A DNA stretch of 64,000 bases from PALSA-278 sp963760285 (GCA_963760285.1 CAVXCI010000003.1:682001-746000); one strand, 5' to 3'. Shown: positions 7,959 through 17,306, counted from the stretch's first letter. Numbers and translations: made by a program. The notes: generated from the sequence alone by a model not told the origin.

Positions 7959-8654
7959 CTAATTTCTGATGGCCCAGTGGAGGGCGATGCCGCCGAAGAG
8001 GTAGGGGCGCTGGTCCACGCGGGCGAAGCCGGAGCGGCGCAGCAGGGCGGAAAAGTCGTCCATGGACATGAAGCCGCGGAGAGAATCAGGGATGTAGGTG
8101 TAGGTGCGGGGGCGTCCATGGAGCAGAAGCCCCCAGAAGCCGCCCTGGGCATAAAGAATGCCGAGATAGAGCCGCCGCAGGATAGGATTAGCGGGAAGGA
8201 AAAAATCCAGCGTGACCACGCAGCCTCCGGGACGCAGCACGCGCGCGATTTCCTGTACGGCCACGGACAGGTGCGGAAAATTGCGCAGGCCGTACCCGAC
8301 AAAAACGCAATCGAACATGGCGTCAGCGAATGGCAATCCCTCGGCGTCCGCGCAAACGGCATTGGCAATTCCGCGCTGGCGCGCCAGGCGGAGCATCGGC
8401 TCGGTGAGGTCGGCGGCGACGGGCCGCGATTGCGGCAATTTTTCCAGGACTAACTTTGAGAAATCGCCGGTGCCGCAGGCGAGATCGAGGACCAATGCGT
8501 CCGACGGGAGCGGCGCGCGCGCCACGGCCTGGCGTTTCCAGCGGCTGTCCATGCCATAGGAAAAAATGCGGGTGACGAAATCGTAACGTGGCGCGATCTC
8601 GCCAAACATCTGGCGCATCAGCCGCTTGCTCTGTTTTTCAGCGGGAGAATTCAT
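7959..8654 (-). CDS. ubiE: Demethylmenaquinone methyltransferase (UbiE/MenG family)
   Basis: 231 residues, normal for the family. This SAM-dependent C-methyltransferase carries out the last step of menaquinone synthesis. Evidence: MFGEIAPRYDFVTRIFSYGMD at the N-terminus, SAM motif I LDLACGTGDFS (about 56-66), DLTEPML, then VGYGLRNFPHLSVAVQEIARVL with RPGGCVV, and the terminal GGIALHWAI. All are diagnostic of UbiE/MenG. It is the only obvious housekeeping gene within the block of secreted repeat proteins. ATG at 8654. Confidence 0.92.
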   Translation of the reverse strand: MNSPAEKQSKRLMRQMFGEIAPRYDFVTRIFSYGMDSRWKRQAVARAPLPSDALVLDLACGTGDFSKLVLEKLPQSRPVAADLTEPMLRLARQRGIANAVCADAEGLPFADAMFDCVFVGYGLRNFPHLSVAVQEIARVLRPGGCVVTLDFFLPANPILRRLYLGILYAQGGFWGLLLHGRPRTYTYIPDSLRGFMSMDDFSALLRRSGFARVDQRPYLFGGIALHWAIRN

Positions 8655-8733
8655 CCCTCGGAATCACCGGCGAACGCACTCGCTGGCATGCGAATGCACA
8701 CGCGCGGAGATTCTACCACCGTGTATGCAGCGT

Positions 8734-9633
8734 CTATTGCGGGACAGCGGTGAAGCCGTGCATGTTGCCGCTGGAGTCGTACCACACGCCGGCGATATGG
8801 CCGGAATCGTTGAGGCCGGCGACGGCGGTCTGCGAAGCGCTCGGATAGGCGATGGAGAGAAAATTGCCGGCTTGATAGCCAAAGCCCGTCAACTCGCTCG
8901 AAGAATTATCGTAAGAGCCGGCGATTTGGCTCTTGGTATTGATGGAGACGGCGCCGGTGCCCGCAGCCTGGGGATAGTTTATCTTGGTGTACTTGCCGTT
9001 TTGCAGAAGAAATCCGTGCTCGTCGAGACTGATATCCACGTAGAGGCCCACGATGGCGCCGGCGGAGTTCACTCCCGAACCCTCGGTTACAAGCGCGCCC
9101 GAAAAGCTGAATGAAGCGTACTTCCCCTTGATGAGAGTGAAACCGGAATAGGTTAGGCCGTTATTGGTATAGGCGCCAACAACCTCCCCGGCATTGTTGA
9201 TCCCCAATGCCAGCGTCTGCGAAGCGCCGGGATAGGAAATTTGGGTGAAGCCGCCGCTCCTGGTGTACTGAAACGCCTGATAGGTGCTGCCGTCCGGGGT
9301 ATAGACGCCCACAATTACATTCGAGTCGTTGATGGCGGAGAGTTCCGTGCCCATCGCGCCGGGATAATCCACGGTGAGGAATTTGCCGCCCGCCGAGCCG
9401 AAGCCGTGGGTCACGCCCGCTGTGTCTATATATGCGCCGACGATGGTGTCGTGGTTGTTGATGCGGGTGACGCCGGTCTGCGCCGCGCCGGGATATTCCA
9501 CGTCGGTGAAAGTGAAAGAGATGCCCGGAACAGACCGCCCGCGAGCGGCGCGGGGCATGGCCGCCAGCAAAACGGCGGCAAACAGACAGAGCGCGGCAAC
9601 CGAAACAAGACCATAAATTCTTCGTGGATTCAC
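8734..9633 (-). CDS. Secreted HAF-repeat protein (second copy)
   Basis: 299 residues from a GTG at 9631-9633, chosen over the longer ATG at 9693 because GGGAG lies 10 nt upstream and a signal peptide follows (LVSVAALCLFAAVLLAAMPRA). Six to seven HAF repeats are visible, each an INNxGEVVGAYTNN-like turn followed by GFxxxxGKYxxxxYPGA. It is related in architecture to the gene at 5515-6453 but not a close duplicate. It has its own promoter (TTGACG, 17 nt, TATATT at 9702-9730). Likely exported; function unknown. Confidence 0.85.
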   Translation of the reverse strand: MNPRRIYGLVSVAALCLFAAVLLAAMPRAARGRSVPGISFTFTDVEYPGAAQTGVTRINNHDTIVGAYIDTAGVTHGFGSAGGKFLTVDYPGAMGTELSAINDSNVIVGVYTPDGSTYQAFQYTRSGGFTQISYPGASQTLALGINNAGEVVGAYTNNGLTYSGFTLIKGKYASFSFSGALVTEGSGVNSAGAIVGLYVDISLDEHGFLLQNGKYTKINYPQAAGTGAVSINTKSQIAGSYDNSSSELTGFGYQAGNFLSIAYPSASQTAVAGLNDSGHIAGVWYDSSGNMHGFTAVPQ

Positions 9634-9701
9634 GGCGGCAATCTCCCTGATTAGATTTCGTGACTGGTCTGCGGGCGCGAACTCGGCCAGCAAGGAAATG
9701 G

Positions 9702-9730
9702 AATATAGATTGCGGGGGACGGTTCGTCAA
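9702..9730 (-). promoter_or_regulatory. Sigma-70 type promoter of second HAF gene
   Basis: On the minus strand TTGACG (9730-9725) and TATATT (9707-9702) are 17 nt apart, about 70 nt upstream of the GTG start. Both hexamers are close to consensus. Confidence 0.6.
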
Positions 9731-9802
9731 TCACTAATAACGCGGGTGCATGCCGCGCGTGGGCAAAAACTCAGACTTGGAGAAGCATTCGATTCAGGCG
9801 CG

Positions 9803-9890
9803 AAAAAACAACCGGGGCCCACTGAGCATAGCCACCACAGCCCGTGAGCCCCAGCACGTGCCCTCCCTTTCGGGAGGAACCCTGTTGTTT
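9803..9890 (-). ncRNA. Candidate small RNA, unknown family
   Basis: A promoter-like pair at 9925-9896 predicts a start near 9889-9890. From there 88 nt fold as a three-way junction: 5' AAACAAC (9890-9884) pairs with 3' GTTGTTT (9812-9806); a CCTCCC-GAAA-GGGAGG hairpin follows (from 9877); then a 9-bp stem of GGGGCTCAC (9852-9844) with GTGGGCCCC (9822-9814), one wobble pair. The last stem runs directly into GGTTGTTTTTT, an intrinsic-terminator shape. The HAF gene downstream has a separate promoter, so this may be a free RNA rather than a leader. It does not match the 4.5S RNA or c-di-GMP riboswitch cores I know. Confidence 0.5.
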
Positions 9891-9895
9891 CAGCC

Positions 9896-9925
9896 CTTAT
9901 AAACTTGCCGCGCGAGGCTTGTCAA
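9896..9925 (-). promoter_or_regulatory. Strong sigma-70 type promoter before candidate sRNA
   Basis: TTGACA (9925-9920), 18 nt, TATAAG (9901-9896) on the minus strand: a consensus -35 and a near-consensus -10, with no protein start just downstream. Confidence 0.6.
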
Positions 9926-10049
9926 TAGGCGGAATTTGTCCATCGCGGGGCAGCGCTCCCGCCAGCGAGCCGGCGGGGCAAGGAATTGCCCCGCCGTTTC
10001 GCAAATTCGTTTGCGCCCGCAAACAGCGCCGCCCTCTGGTCCGCGACAG

Positions 10050-11621
10050 CTAGTTTGGCAGCTGCGGCTGTGGCTGCGTCCCGTGCTGCTGTTGCTGGCC
10101 CTGCTGCCTGGCGACGCGCCCGGCGGGAATTGGAATCTCGCCTTCGTCGTCATAGTAAAACTTCATGACGTGGTCGGACTTCGCGCCGGGCACCGGACGG
10201 TCGTTCTCCGCGGTGTACTGCGGCGTATTGCGGGCGGGCGCCAGCGGCTCCTTGGTGGTGTACATGGTTTCGTGCAAGATGCTGCCAGTGGGCGCGGTGG
10301 CCACGGCAAACACGCTCCACGGGCTTCCATTGTTGTAGGTCACGCCGACGTAATCAGCCACCATCGGGCCATTATCGGAAACCGGCAGCCAGCTCAACTG
10401 CATGGGGCCAGCCAGTTGCGTTCCGGCGGACCAGGTTTTGCCGCCGTCGGTGGTGGTGGAAAATCCCACATCCAACTGGCAGGACCCTCCGCAGGAGGAA
10501 ACGGGGAAATAATAATAGACCACGGTCAGATGCGCGCCCTTGCCTCTGGTGGCGGTATCTATCCCGATTCCGGGCAGGAAATGATCCACGGTGCTGGTGA
10601 CGGGGTCAATGGGAATGCGCGCCACCGGGCTCCAAATCAGCCCATTGGTGGAGTAGCTGTAGACGATGTCATTTTCCGCGCAGCCGCTGCGGAAGCGGCA
10701 ATCCGACCAGGCTACAACCACGTTCCCTACTGCATCGATGGCGACCGTCGGCAGGTTGGGATTGCGAATGTTGTCCTCGTAATGCTCGTCAATATTCGCG
10801 ATGGTGACGCTGTGACCCCAGCTTTGCCCGCCATTCGTGGAGGAAAACGAGTCAATCCCGCCGCCCTCAAATGGGACGATAACCGTGCCGTTGGGCTGCA
10901 CCACCGGCTCGCCGCCGAGGCCGCCAGCGTTGTCGGCGGAAGGCAGGCCCGGTCCCCAGGTATTGCCGCCATCGCTGGAAACGGACATGAGCACATCGCC
11001 GCTGCCATAGGCCTGATCCCATTCGGTGTAGCAATTGCCATAATAAGGGCTGGTCTTGGAGTTGTCGCAGACCGTCCAGTTCTTGTCGTCCAGCGCGGTG
11101 CTATCAATGAGGATGGGATTCCCCCAGTGCAGCGCATCCGTGGACAGGCTGACGGCCACGTCGCCGATCTTGTCGCCATTGCTATTCAGGCCCACCAGCG
11201 GCAGAGTGGAAATCATCCACACGGCGTGCTTGGCATCGTAGGCTACGGAGGGATCCGCCGCCGCGCCAAACGTTCCGCCCTCGTAATTCACCGTCAGTCC
11301 GGGCAGATAGCCGTACGTCCAGGTTTTGCCCCCGTCCAGCGAGGTGGACCAGCCCACGTCCGCGCTGCCCCATCCGATGGAGCCGGGACGGCGCGCCACG
11401 TGGTAGGTGCTGACGATCACATTGCCCCACGCAAACGTGTCCGGCTCGACTTCCGTTTTGTGAACGCTGTCTGAATTGGTGAACTTGTCCGTGCTGATGG
11501 GAACCAGCGTATATTTCGTGGGAGCCTGCGCGGCCAGAGGCAGCGCTCCCGCCAACGAAAGAATCATGGCGGCCAGCGCCAGCAAGGCGCTGCTTTGGAG
11601 ATTGCGGCAGTACTGTTTCAT
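10050..11621 (-). CDS. Secreted BNR/sialidase-like repeat protein
   Basis: 523 residues from ATG 11621 (AGGGGGA about 9 nt upstream); the signal peptide is LLALAAMILSLAGALPLAAQA. At least four Asp-box/BNR motifs are visible (SLDGGKTW, SSDGGNTW, STNGGQSW, TTDGGKTW), each at the end of a propeller blade, as in sialidases and related six-bladed propellers. I cannot identify the catalytic Arg triad and Tyr/Glu of true sialidases, so glycosidase activity is not supported. The C-terminus is Gln/Pro-rich (QQGQQQQHGTQPQPQLP). It is transcribed divergently from the propeller gene at 11937. Confidence 0.75.
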   Translation of the reverse strand: MKQYCRNLQSSALLALAAMILSLAGALPLAAQAPTKYTLVPISTDKFTNSDSVHKTEVEPDTFAWGNVIVSTYHVARRPGSIGWGSADVGWSTSLDGGKTWTYGYLPGLTVNYEGGTFGAAADPSVAYDAKHAVWMISTLPLVGLNSNGDKIGDVAVSLSTDALHWGNPILIDSTALDDKNWTVCDNSKTSPYYGNCYTEWDQAYGSGDVLMSVSSDGGNTWGPGLPSADNAGGLGGEPVVQPNGTVIVPFEGGGIDSFSSTNGGQSWGHSVTIANIDEHYEDNIRNPNLPTVAIDAVGNVVVAWSDCRFRSGCAENDIVYSYSTNGLIWSPVARIPIDPVTSTVDHFLPGIGIDTATRGKGAHLTVVYYYFPVSSCGGSCQLDVGFSTTTDGGKTWSAGTQLAGPMQLSWLPVSDNGPMVADYVGVTYNNGSPWSVFAVATAPTGSILHETMYTTKEPLAPARNTPQYTAENDRPVPGAKSDHVMKFYYDDEGEIPIPAGRVARQQGQQQQHGTQPQPQLPN

Positions 11622-11936
11622 TAAATTTTCCCCCTGATATTCCTTGATGTTGAGGTTCAACGTGCACACACTCCTACGTCGGAGAGCGCCTGCGAACCGG
11701 CATCCTGCAAGGTGCGGCGCCCGGTGGACGCGAGCCCGCTCCCGAAGTGGGACCTCCATTCTAGCATTGATTTCCGCCGCAAAATGCAATCGCGTGCGCT
11801 TCCCTGCTCCGGTCCGGCAAATCATGTGGATAGGCGCGTGAAACGTGTCAGGCGCCTCTATCCGCCGACCCCCGGTGGCCTTCGCCACACCTTGGGTGTA
11901 ACCTTTTCTCACGCGCTTGAGGACCAGGAGACCACA
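11622..11936. other. Divergent intergenic region
   Basis: Separates the leftward BNR gene from the rightward propeller gene. On the minus strand an extended -10 (TGCTAGAAT at about 11767-11759) is plausible for the BNR gene. No other gene or element is seen. Confidence 0.35.
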
Positions 11937-13152
11937 GTGAAGGCGATACTTCGGCTTGGTGGGGCAGCTTTGATTCTCGCCGCTGGCGTCGCGCTGTGTG
12001 CCCTTCGGCCAGGCGCACCTGCCGCGGGAGCAGCCGAAGAGTTGAATGAGCACTTCGCGGTGACCAACAATAACAGCGGCAATATCGGGATGCAGCAGAA
12101 CACAGGCACGGTCCTGAATCGGTGCCGGCAAGCCCACGCTGAAATCGGTCTTCACACTTCAGACCGGCGCACCGAGCAGCGGCGGTACTGGGGGTATACA
12201 AATACTGCGTAACGGGCCCGACATTTGCATCTTCATCGGCAATCCAAACTTGAACGGGGACAGCGTCAGCGCGTTCAAATATCCCGATCTCCAGCTTGTT
12301 GGAACTTTCCAGGACCCTCAGTGGTCGCAGTCCACTGACGCGATCCAAATCGCCGCGCGTGGGGATTATTTGTTCGCCGGATTCCAAATGAATGTAACCC
12401 CCTATCCGGCCTATATTGATGTGTGGAGCATCGACAGTGGATGCACCATGACACTTCAGTGGACATATCCGGCCACATCTGAGGCTCCACAGGCTGTCCT
12501 CCTATTAGCGGTGACGCCGGATGGGAAAACACTGCTGCCCTCATACGGCACGTACCAATTGGACTCTTTTTCTATCGGCTCCGACGGCAAACTCACCGAA
12601 CACGGACCGTACGGAATTGGTGGCATTGGATCTGGAATTGACGTTACGTCCGACGGTCAATTCGCTCTATTCGGCGTGGAGGGATCCTCACTGTACGATT
12701 ACACGGAAGTGGCCGTGTTTCCGATCAGATCGGACGGAAGCTTAGGGTTGGGCTACAACTTCGGTGGGAATGGAATACTGGGGCCGGGTCAAGGAACAAG
12801 GTTTGTGTGGCTCAGCCCCGACGAGAAATTCCTCTTTGTGACAGACATCATCTCCAAAGCCCAACGCATCACCACGCTGAACTTCACCGAAAGTCCAGTG
12901 AACCTGACCTATACTGGCTGTATCGCCAAACCTCGGAACCTGCAGGGACTCGGCGAACTCGGAGCTATCTACAGCGCTCTTCCCAGTGGCTCCGGTGGCG
13001 GCCTCTACGCAGCCGAAGACACCGGCGCGGTCGGCCTGTTTTCCATCAACTCCACCACTGGATGCCTGCAAGAAATCAAAGGGTCGCCTTTCGCAATAAA
13101 GCAGCCTGCTGAGACCACTTGGGTGACGGCTTGGCCCCCGCGCCCGTTCTAA
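11937..13152 (+). pseudogene. Secreted beta-propeller protein, frameshifted
   Basis: GTG at 11937 preceded by AGGAG opens a signal peptide (LGGAALILAAGVALCALRPG) and the mature start HFAVTNNNSGN. The frame is lost at about 12110-12125 and resumes one frame over as GAGKPTLKSVFTLQTGAPSS, continuing intact to 13152. The net change is +1 base. The body shows lactonase-like propeller blades (LLAVTPDGKTLLPSYGTY, GIDVTSDGQFALFGVE, VWLSPDEKFLFVTD). It is a paralogue of 6673-7845 in opposite orientation, total about 405 residues. Because the rest is uncorrupted, an assembly indel is as likely as a real mutation. Confidence 0.65.
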
Positions 13153-13397
13153 CGGGCCGTACCTTTTAGCTTCCCTCAGTCGCGCCAAAGCGGACAGTCC
13201 CTGCGCTCCTGGGGTTCCAGTAACTCCTTCACGGTTCAAGCTACAAGCCGCCAGACCCGTGGAATACTCCCTTTTGTGCAAGAGTTGCTTGCCAGCCTGA
13301 GACGGCAGGAGTATGCTTTGCGCATCGCCGGAGGATAACCAGTCCGGAATGCACTCATCCCTCGGACGCGTCCCGCCACGGGAACTTGGAGGAATCT

Positions 13398-15968
13398 ATG
13401 AATCGCGTTCGTTTCGCATTGCTCGGCGCAAGCATTCTGATGGTTGCGGGATTGTCCGCGACACCCCGGATGCAACAGCAAATGTCACCTCGTGTTTCCG
13501 CGGCTGGGCCCGCGACGACACTCGAATATTCTTATCCACCATACGGCGCTCCGCAAGACACCGGCGCGGCCGCGCGGTTAAATCCGGCGCATCTGTTCTT
13601 CGAGGCCCCCACGGAGTATGCAGGCGTCGCCCCCACTTTCGTTACGACGGGCGATTTTAATCAGGATGGAAAAACAGACCTGGTCATAACCAGCCTTCCC
13701 TATCCTACCGGCAACACCGTGATGGTAATGCTGGGTAACGGCGATGGGACTTTTCAGGCGCCCGTTTCCTACGCCACAGGGAACGGTCCGCGCTCGATTG
13801 CCGTTGCAGACTTTAATGGCGATGGCATTCCGGATTTGGCCACGGCCAATCATGACGATGATACGGTGAGCATTTTGCTGGGCAATGGCGATGGAACATT
13901 CCAACCCCACGTGGATTATGCAACCGGGTATCAACCGGTGTCCGTTGCGGTGGGAGATTTCAACGGAGACGGCAAACCGGATTTGGCGACGGCGGATTTC
14001 GGCAGTTATGTGATGAGCGTGTTGTTAAACAGCGGCAATGGTTCGTTTGCCGCGCACGTGGATTATACAGTGGGGCCCTACCCGACGTCCGTCGCAGCCG
14101 GAGACTTCAACAAGGATGGAAGGGTTGACCTCGCGGTCGCAATTTCGGGAACGAGCGTGGTGGCCATACTGCTTGGAAATGGCGACGGCACATTTCAATC
14201 ACCTACGAGCTATCCAGCAGGAGACACGCCGAATGCTCTTGCCGTAGCTGACTTCCGCGGCAATGGAATCACCGACCTGGCGCTGACCAGCTACGATGGC
14301 ATCACCGTGCTGCTCGGCAATGGCGACGGGACATTTAATGCGGGCACAAATTACAAAGCGGGCAGCTATCCGAGCAGCATAGTTGTGGCGACCCTAACTG
14401 ATAGCGGCAGGCAGGACATTATTGCGGGAAATCAGGAGGGCAACTCGCTCAGCATCTTGTATGGCAACGGAGACGGCACGTTTCGTAAGCACGTGGAATT
14501 TGGAGTGGGAGCCTATGCCGTAGGTTTCGCAGCGGGCGACTTCAACAACGATGGAAAGCAAGACCTGGCCGCGACGGCGGACATGGAGAACACCGTTGCG
14601 ATTTTGCTGGGCGATGGACATGGCTCTTTCCGCGCCCGCCGGGATTATTCAGCATATTTCCAGGAGCCTCTTGGCGGAGCGAGCGGAGACTTCAATGGCG
14701 ATGGCCGGCAGGATTTGGTGACTGCCGATGCCTCGACAAACGAGATAGGCGTATCGCTTGGGAACGGAAAGGGCGGTTTCAAATTCGGTGGCCTCTACGC
14801 CACAGGCACCGGACCGACTTCGGTTGCTGTGGGAGATTTCAACAATGACGGGAAACCCGATGTGGTCACTGCAAACTACGACGACGGAACCGGGTCGACA
14901 ATCAGCGTACTGCTCGGGAACGGCGACGGCACGTTTCGTACCCATAATGACTTTCCCGTCGCCCAGGGACCCTATGCGCTGGCTACAGGAGACTTCAATG
15001 GCGATGGCAACCTGGATGTCGCCGTGGTTGGAAACTGCGGCGACTACTGCGACGGCCCTGGAACTCTTTCTATTCTGCTCGGAAAAGGTGACGGCACATT
15101 TCGAGAACCTATCCTCTACACGGGCGGATATTACCCCGTCGCCGTGGCGGTTGGAGATTTCAATGGTGATCACAGGCTGGATCTGGCTGTGGTTGACTAT
15201 GACGATGGGGGCGTTTGGATACTGTTGGGAAAGGGCGATGGGAAGTTCGGGAAGCCCGCGGGTCTTAGCATTGGGACGTTCCCGAGTTCAGTAGCAGTTG
15301 GAGACTTCAACGGGGACGGGCATTTGGACCTTGCGGTGACGGATTGGGCTTCCAACGAAACCAGTGTTGTCAGCGTTCTGCTCGGAAACGGCGACGGTTC
15401 GTTCGGCCCGGCTGCCAACTTTCCCAATGGCTATAATTCAACGGCATTGGTCGCTGCGGATTTCAACGGCGACGGAAACTTGGACGTGGCCTCGATCAGC
15501 GACTACGGTGTGAGTGTGCTGCTGGGCAACGGACATGGACAACTAGAGCCGAAGGTCGATTTTGAGTGTGGGTACACAGCGCAGGGACTTGTCGCTGCGG
15601 ATTTCAATGGTGACGGATTTCCAGATCTGGTTAGTGCGAACTCCGGGGCTACGAGCATAAGCGTCTTGCTGAATGCAGCGGGGACGCGAGTCAGCCTCAA
15701 GAGCGCTCCCAATCCATCCCAACTGGGCGAACCAGTTACGTTTACTGCCGCCGTGGCTGGATCAATTCCAGGAGAGCCCGTCCCCACGGGCAGCGTGATT
15801 TTCGAAAGCGGGTCGGAGAAAATTAGCGCCAAGCTCATGAACGGCAACGCGACGTTCACCACATCAAAGCTGCCCGTCGGCAAGCACCTTGTCGCCGCGT
15901 ACTACTCTGGCGATTCGCATTTCGCGCCGAACAATTCCAACACCATCACACAGGTGGTGAACCCGTAA
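13398..15968 (+). CDS. Secreted FG-GAP/VCBS repeat protein with Ig-like domain
   Basis: 856 residues from ATG 13398 (GGAGG at 13388-13392), with a signal peptide at the N-terminus. About 14 tandem repeats of roughly 55-60 residues run from residue 80 to 740, each with a calcium-loop motif of the form DFNGDGKPDL and a strand ILLGNGDGTF. This is the FG-GAP/VCBS repeat, which folds as integrin-alpha-like propeller blades; 14 would be two seven-bladed rings. One repeat (ATLTDSGRQDI) has lost the Asp ligands. The last ~95 residues are an Ig-like (Big_3_5) domain (GEPVTFTAAV, VPTGSVIFESG, YYSGDSHFAPN). Likely a surface adhesin or binding protein. Confidence 0.85.
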   Translation: MNRVRFALLGASILMVAGLSATPRMQQQMSPRVSAAGPATTLEYSYPPYGAPQDTGAAARLNPAHLFFEAPTEYAGVAPTFVTTGDFNQDGKTDLVITSLPYPTGNTVMVMLGNGDGTFQAPVSYATGNGPRSIAVADFNGDGIPDLATANHDDDTVSILLGNGDGTFQPHVDYATGYQPVSVAVGDFNGDGKPDLATADFGSYVMSVLLNSGNGSFAAHVDYTVGPYPTSVAAGDFNKDGRVDLAVAISGTSVVAILLGNGDGTFQSPTSYPAGDTPNALAVADFRGNGITDLALTSYDGITVLLGNGDGTFNAGTNYKAGSYPSSIVVATLTDSGRQDIIAGNQEGNSLSILYGNGDGTFRKHVEFGVGAYAVGFAAGDFNNDGKQDLAATADMENTVAILLGDGHGSFRARRDYSAYFQEPLGGASGDFNGDGRQDLVTADASTNEIGVSLGNGKGGFKFGGLYATGTGPTSVAVGDFNNDGKPDVVTANYDDGTGSTISVLLGNGDGTFRTHNDFPVAQGPYALATGDFNGDGNLDVAVVGNCGDYCDGPGTLSILLGKGDGTFREPILYTGGYYPVAVAVGDFNGDHRLDLAVVDYDDGGVWILLGKGDGKFGKPAGLSIGTFPSSVAVGDFNGDGHLDLAVTDWASNETSVVSVLLGNGDGSFGPAANFPNGYNSTALVAADFNGDGNLDVASISDYGVSVLLGNGHGQLEPKVDFECGYTAQGLVAADFNGDGFPDLVSANSGATSISVLLNAAGTRVSLKSAPNPSQLGEPVTFTAAVAGSIPGEPVPTGSVIFESGSEKISAKLMNGNATFTTSKLPVGKHLVAAYYSGDSHFAPNNSNTITQVVNP

Positions 15969-16120
15969 ATTTCAACGATGGTTTTTCGGAACAAGCGGCA
16001 TGAGGGGTTTTCTTCCTTTGCCCGCGTTCGTTGGGGGTCCGGTGCCTTGACCCCGCCATCGCTGCGGGCAGAGCCTCTAACTGCGCGATACATCTACGCG
16101 CAGACTACCGCGCGGAAACA
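15969..16120. other. Intergenic, 3' side of FG-GAP gene
   Basis: No gene is seen between the FG-GAP stop and copy B of the inverted repeat. Confidence 0.3.
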
Positions 16121-16325
16121 GAAGCGTTACAGAAGCTGCTGTTGATTTTTCCCGCGGAATTCTGAGAATAGATCAGAACTATGCCCGGACGACGGAAATA
16201 AGCGCCAAACGGCGATTTCTAATAGGGACGCATGTGACAGTCGCAAAACCGCAACTATCACGTAATCAATAACATACACTTTTCTAATAGGGACACTTTT
16301 TGACTTCTCATTTTTCGCCGCATTT
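16121..16325 (-). repeat. ~205-bp inverted repeat element, copy B
   Basis: Reverse-complement match (about 90%) to 5251-5454. The hairpin is retained (about 16233-16262) and its G-G mismatch in copy A is a T-G pair here; both GTGTCCC-type boxes are present. It lies between the FG-GAP gene and the HAD gene. Confidence 0.85.
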
Positions 16326-16442
16326 CAACCCCTCCGTCGCGACCTGAAAGAGGCCTCCACCCCCTCCATCCCACCATTAAGAAGACAAACGGCCGCGCAT
16401 CGCCCGCGGGGGGCCAACCTGCGGGTGCGTTACAATCATCTA

Positions 16443-17306
16443 ATGGCTGTGAGGCTAATTGCGCTGGACATTGACGGCACGCTGCTGGACAGCCAGTGGC
16501 GTGTACCGGAATGCAACATCCGCGCCATCACCGACGCCACGGCGCGCGGCATGGAGATCGTCCTGGTGACGGGACGCCGCTTCGATTTCGCCAAACCCGT
16601 GGCCGACCAGATTCCCTGCGACTTCACCATGATCGTCAACAACGGCGCGCTGACGCGCACGCGCGACGGCATCACGCATGACCGGCGGCCGCTGCCGGCG
16701 GAAACAGCGCGGCAGGTGCTCGCCGCCACCAGGGATTTTCGCGACGGCGCCGCGGTGATTTTTGACCGTCCTTCGGCGCGCCAGGTGATTTACGAGAGCG
16801 TGGATTTCAACAATCCCGCGCGGCGGAGGTATTTCGAGCGCAACCGCGAATTCATCGCCGTGGTGGTCCCGCTGGAAAAATGCCTGGAGGAATGCCCCGG
16901 CGAAGATCCCATACAGGTTTCCTTCACGGGCGGAGTGGAGCGCATGCGCGCCGCGGTGGCGCTGCTGCGCGCGCTTTCGTCCACGCTGCCTTTCGAGCTG
17001 GCCTTCACGGAATATCCGGAGCGTGATTTCACCATTGTGGACGTGCTGGCGCCGGGCTGCACCAAGGGCCGCGCGCTGGCGGACTGGACGGCGCACCGCG
17101 GACTGGACCGCTCCGAAGTGATGGCCATCGGCGACAACTGGAACGACCGGGAAATGCTGGAATTTGCCGGAGTGCCGATTGTGATGGGCAACAGCGCGGA
17201 GGAGTTGAAATCGCTGGGGTGGAGGGTTACTCTGAGCAACGACGAGTGCGGAGTGGCCGCGGCCATCCGTGGATTCGCTTTCGACGAAGTGACCGAGCTT
17301 TCATGA
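16443..17306 (+). CDS. HAD-superfamily Cof-type phosphatase
   Basis: 287 residues from ATG 16443 (GTG at 16425 is an alternative; neither has a clear ribosome site). HAD motif I ALDIDGTLLD (nucleophile Asp9, general acid Asp11), motif II VTGRR, and motif III/IV region AIGDNWNDREML with GVPIVMGNS place it in the Cof/IIB subfamily, which dephosphorylates small sugar phosphates, nucleotides or flavin precursors. Its stop overlaps the start of the transglycosylase gene by ATGA, so the two are translationally coupled. Confidence 0.88.
   Translation: MAVRLIALDIDGTLLDSQWRVPECNIRAITDATARGMEIVLVTGRRFDFAKPVADQIPCDFTMIVNNGALTRTRDGITHDRRPLPAETARQVLAATRDFRDGAAVIFDRPSARQVIYESVDFNNPARRRYFERNREFIAVVVPLEKCLEECPGEDPIQVSFTGGVERMRAAVALLRALSSTLPFELAFTEYPERDFTIVDVLAPGCTKGRALADWTAHRGLDRSEVMAIGDNWNDREMLEFAGVPIVMGNSAEELKSLGWRVTLSNDECGVAAAIRGFAFDEVTELS

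Noticed and set aside
9803..9890. c-di-GMP (GEMM) riboswitch or 4.5S RNA
   Set aside because: The GNRA hairpin and CAGGG are reminiscent of GEMM, but the conserved GACGCAAAGCC segment is absent; the SRP core GGAAGGNAGCAGCC is also absent.
9936..11474. 512-codon plus-strand open frame
   Set aside because: It lies antisense to the BNR-repeat gene, lacks family motifs and shows the His/Gly/Arg composition typical of shadow frames in GC-rich DNA.
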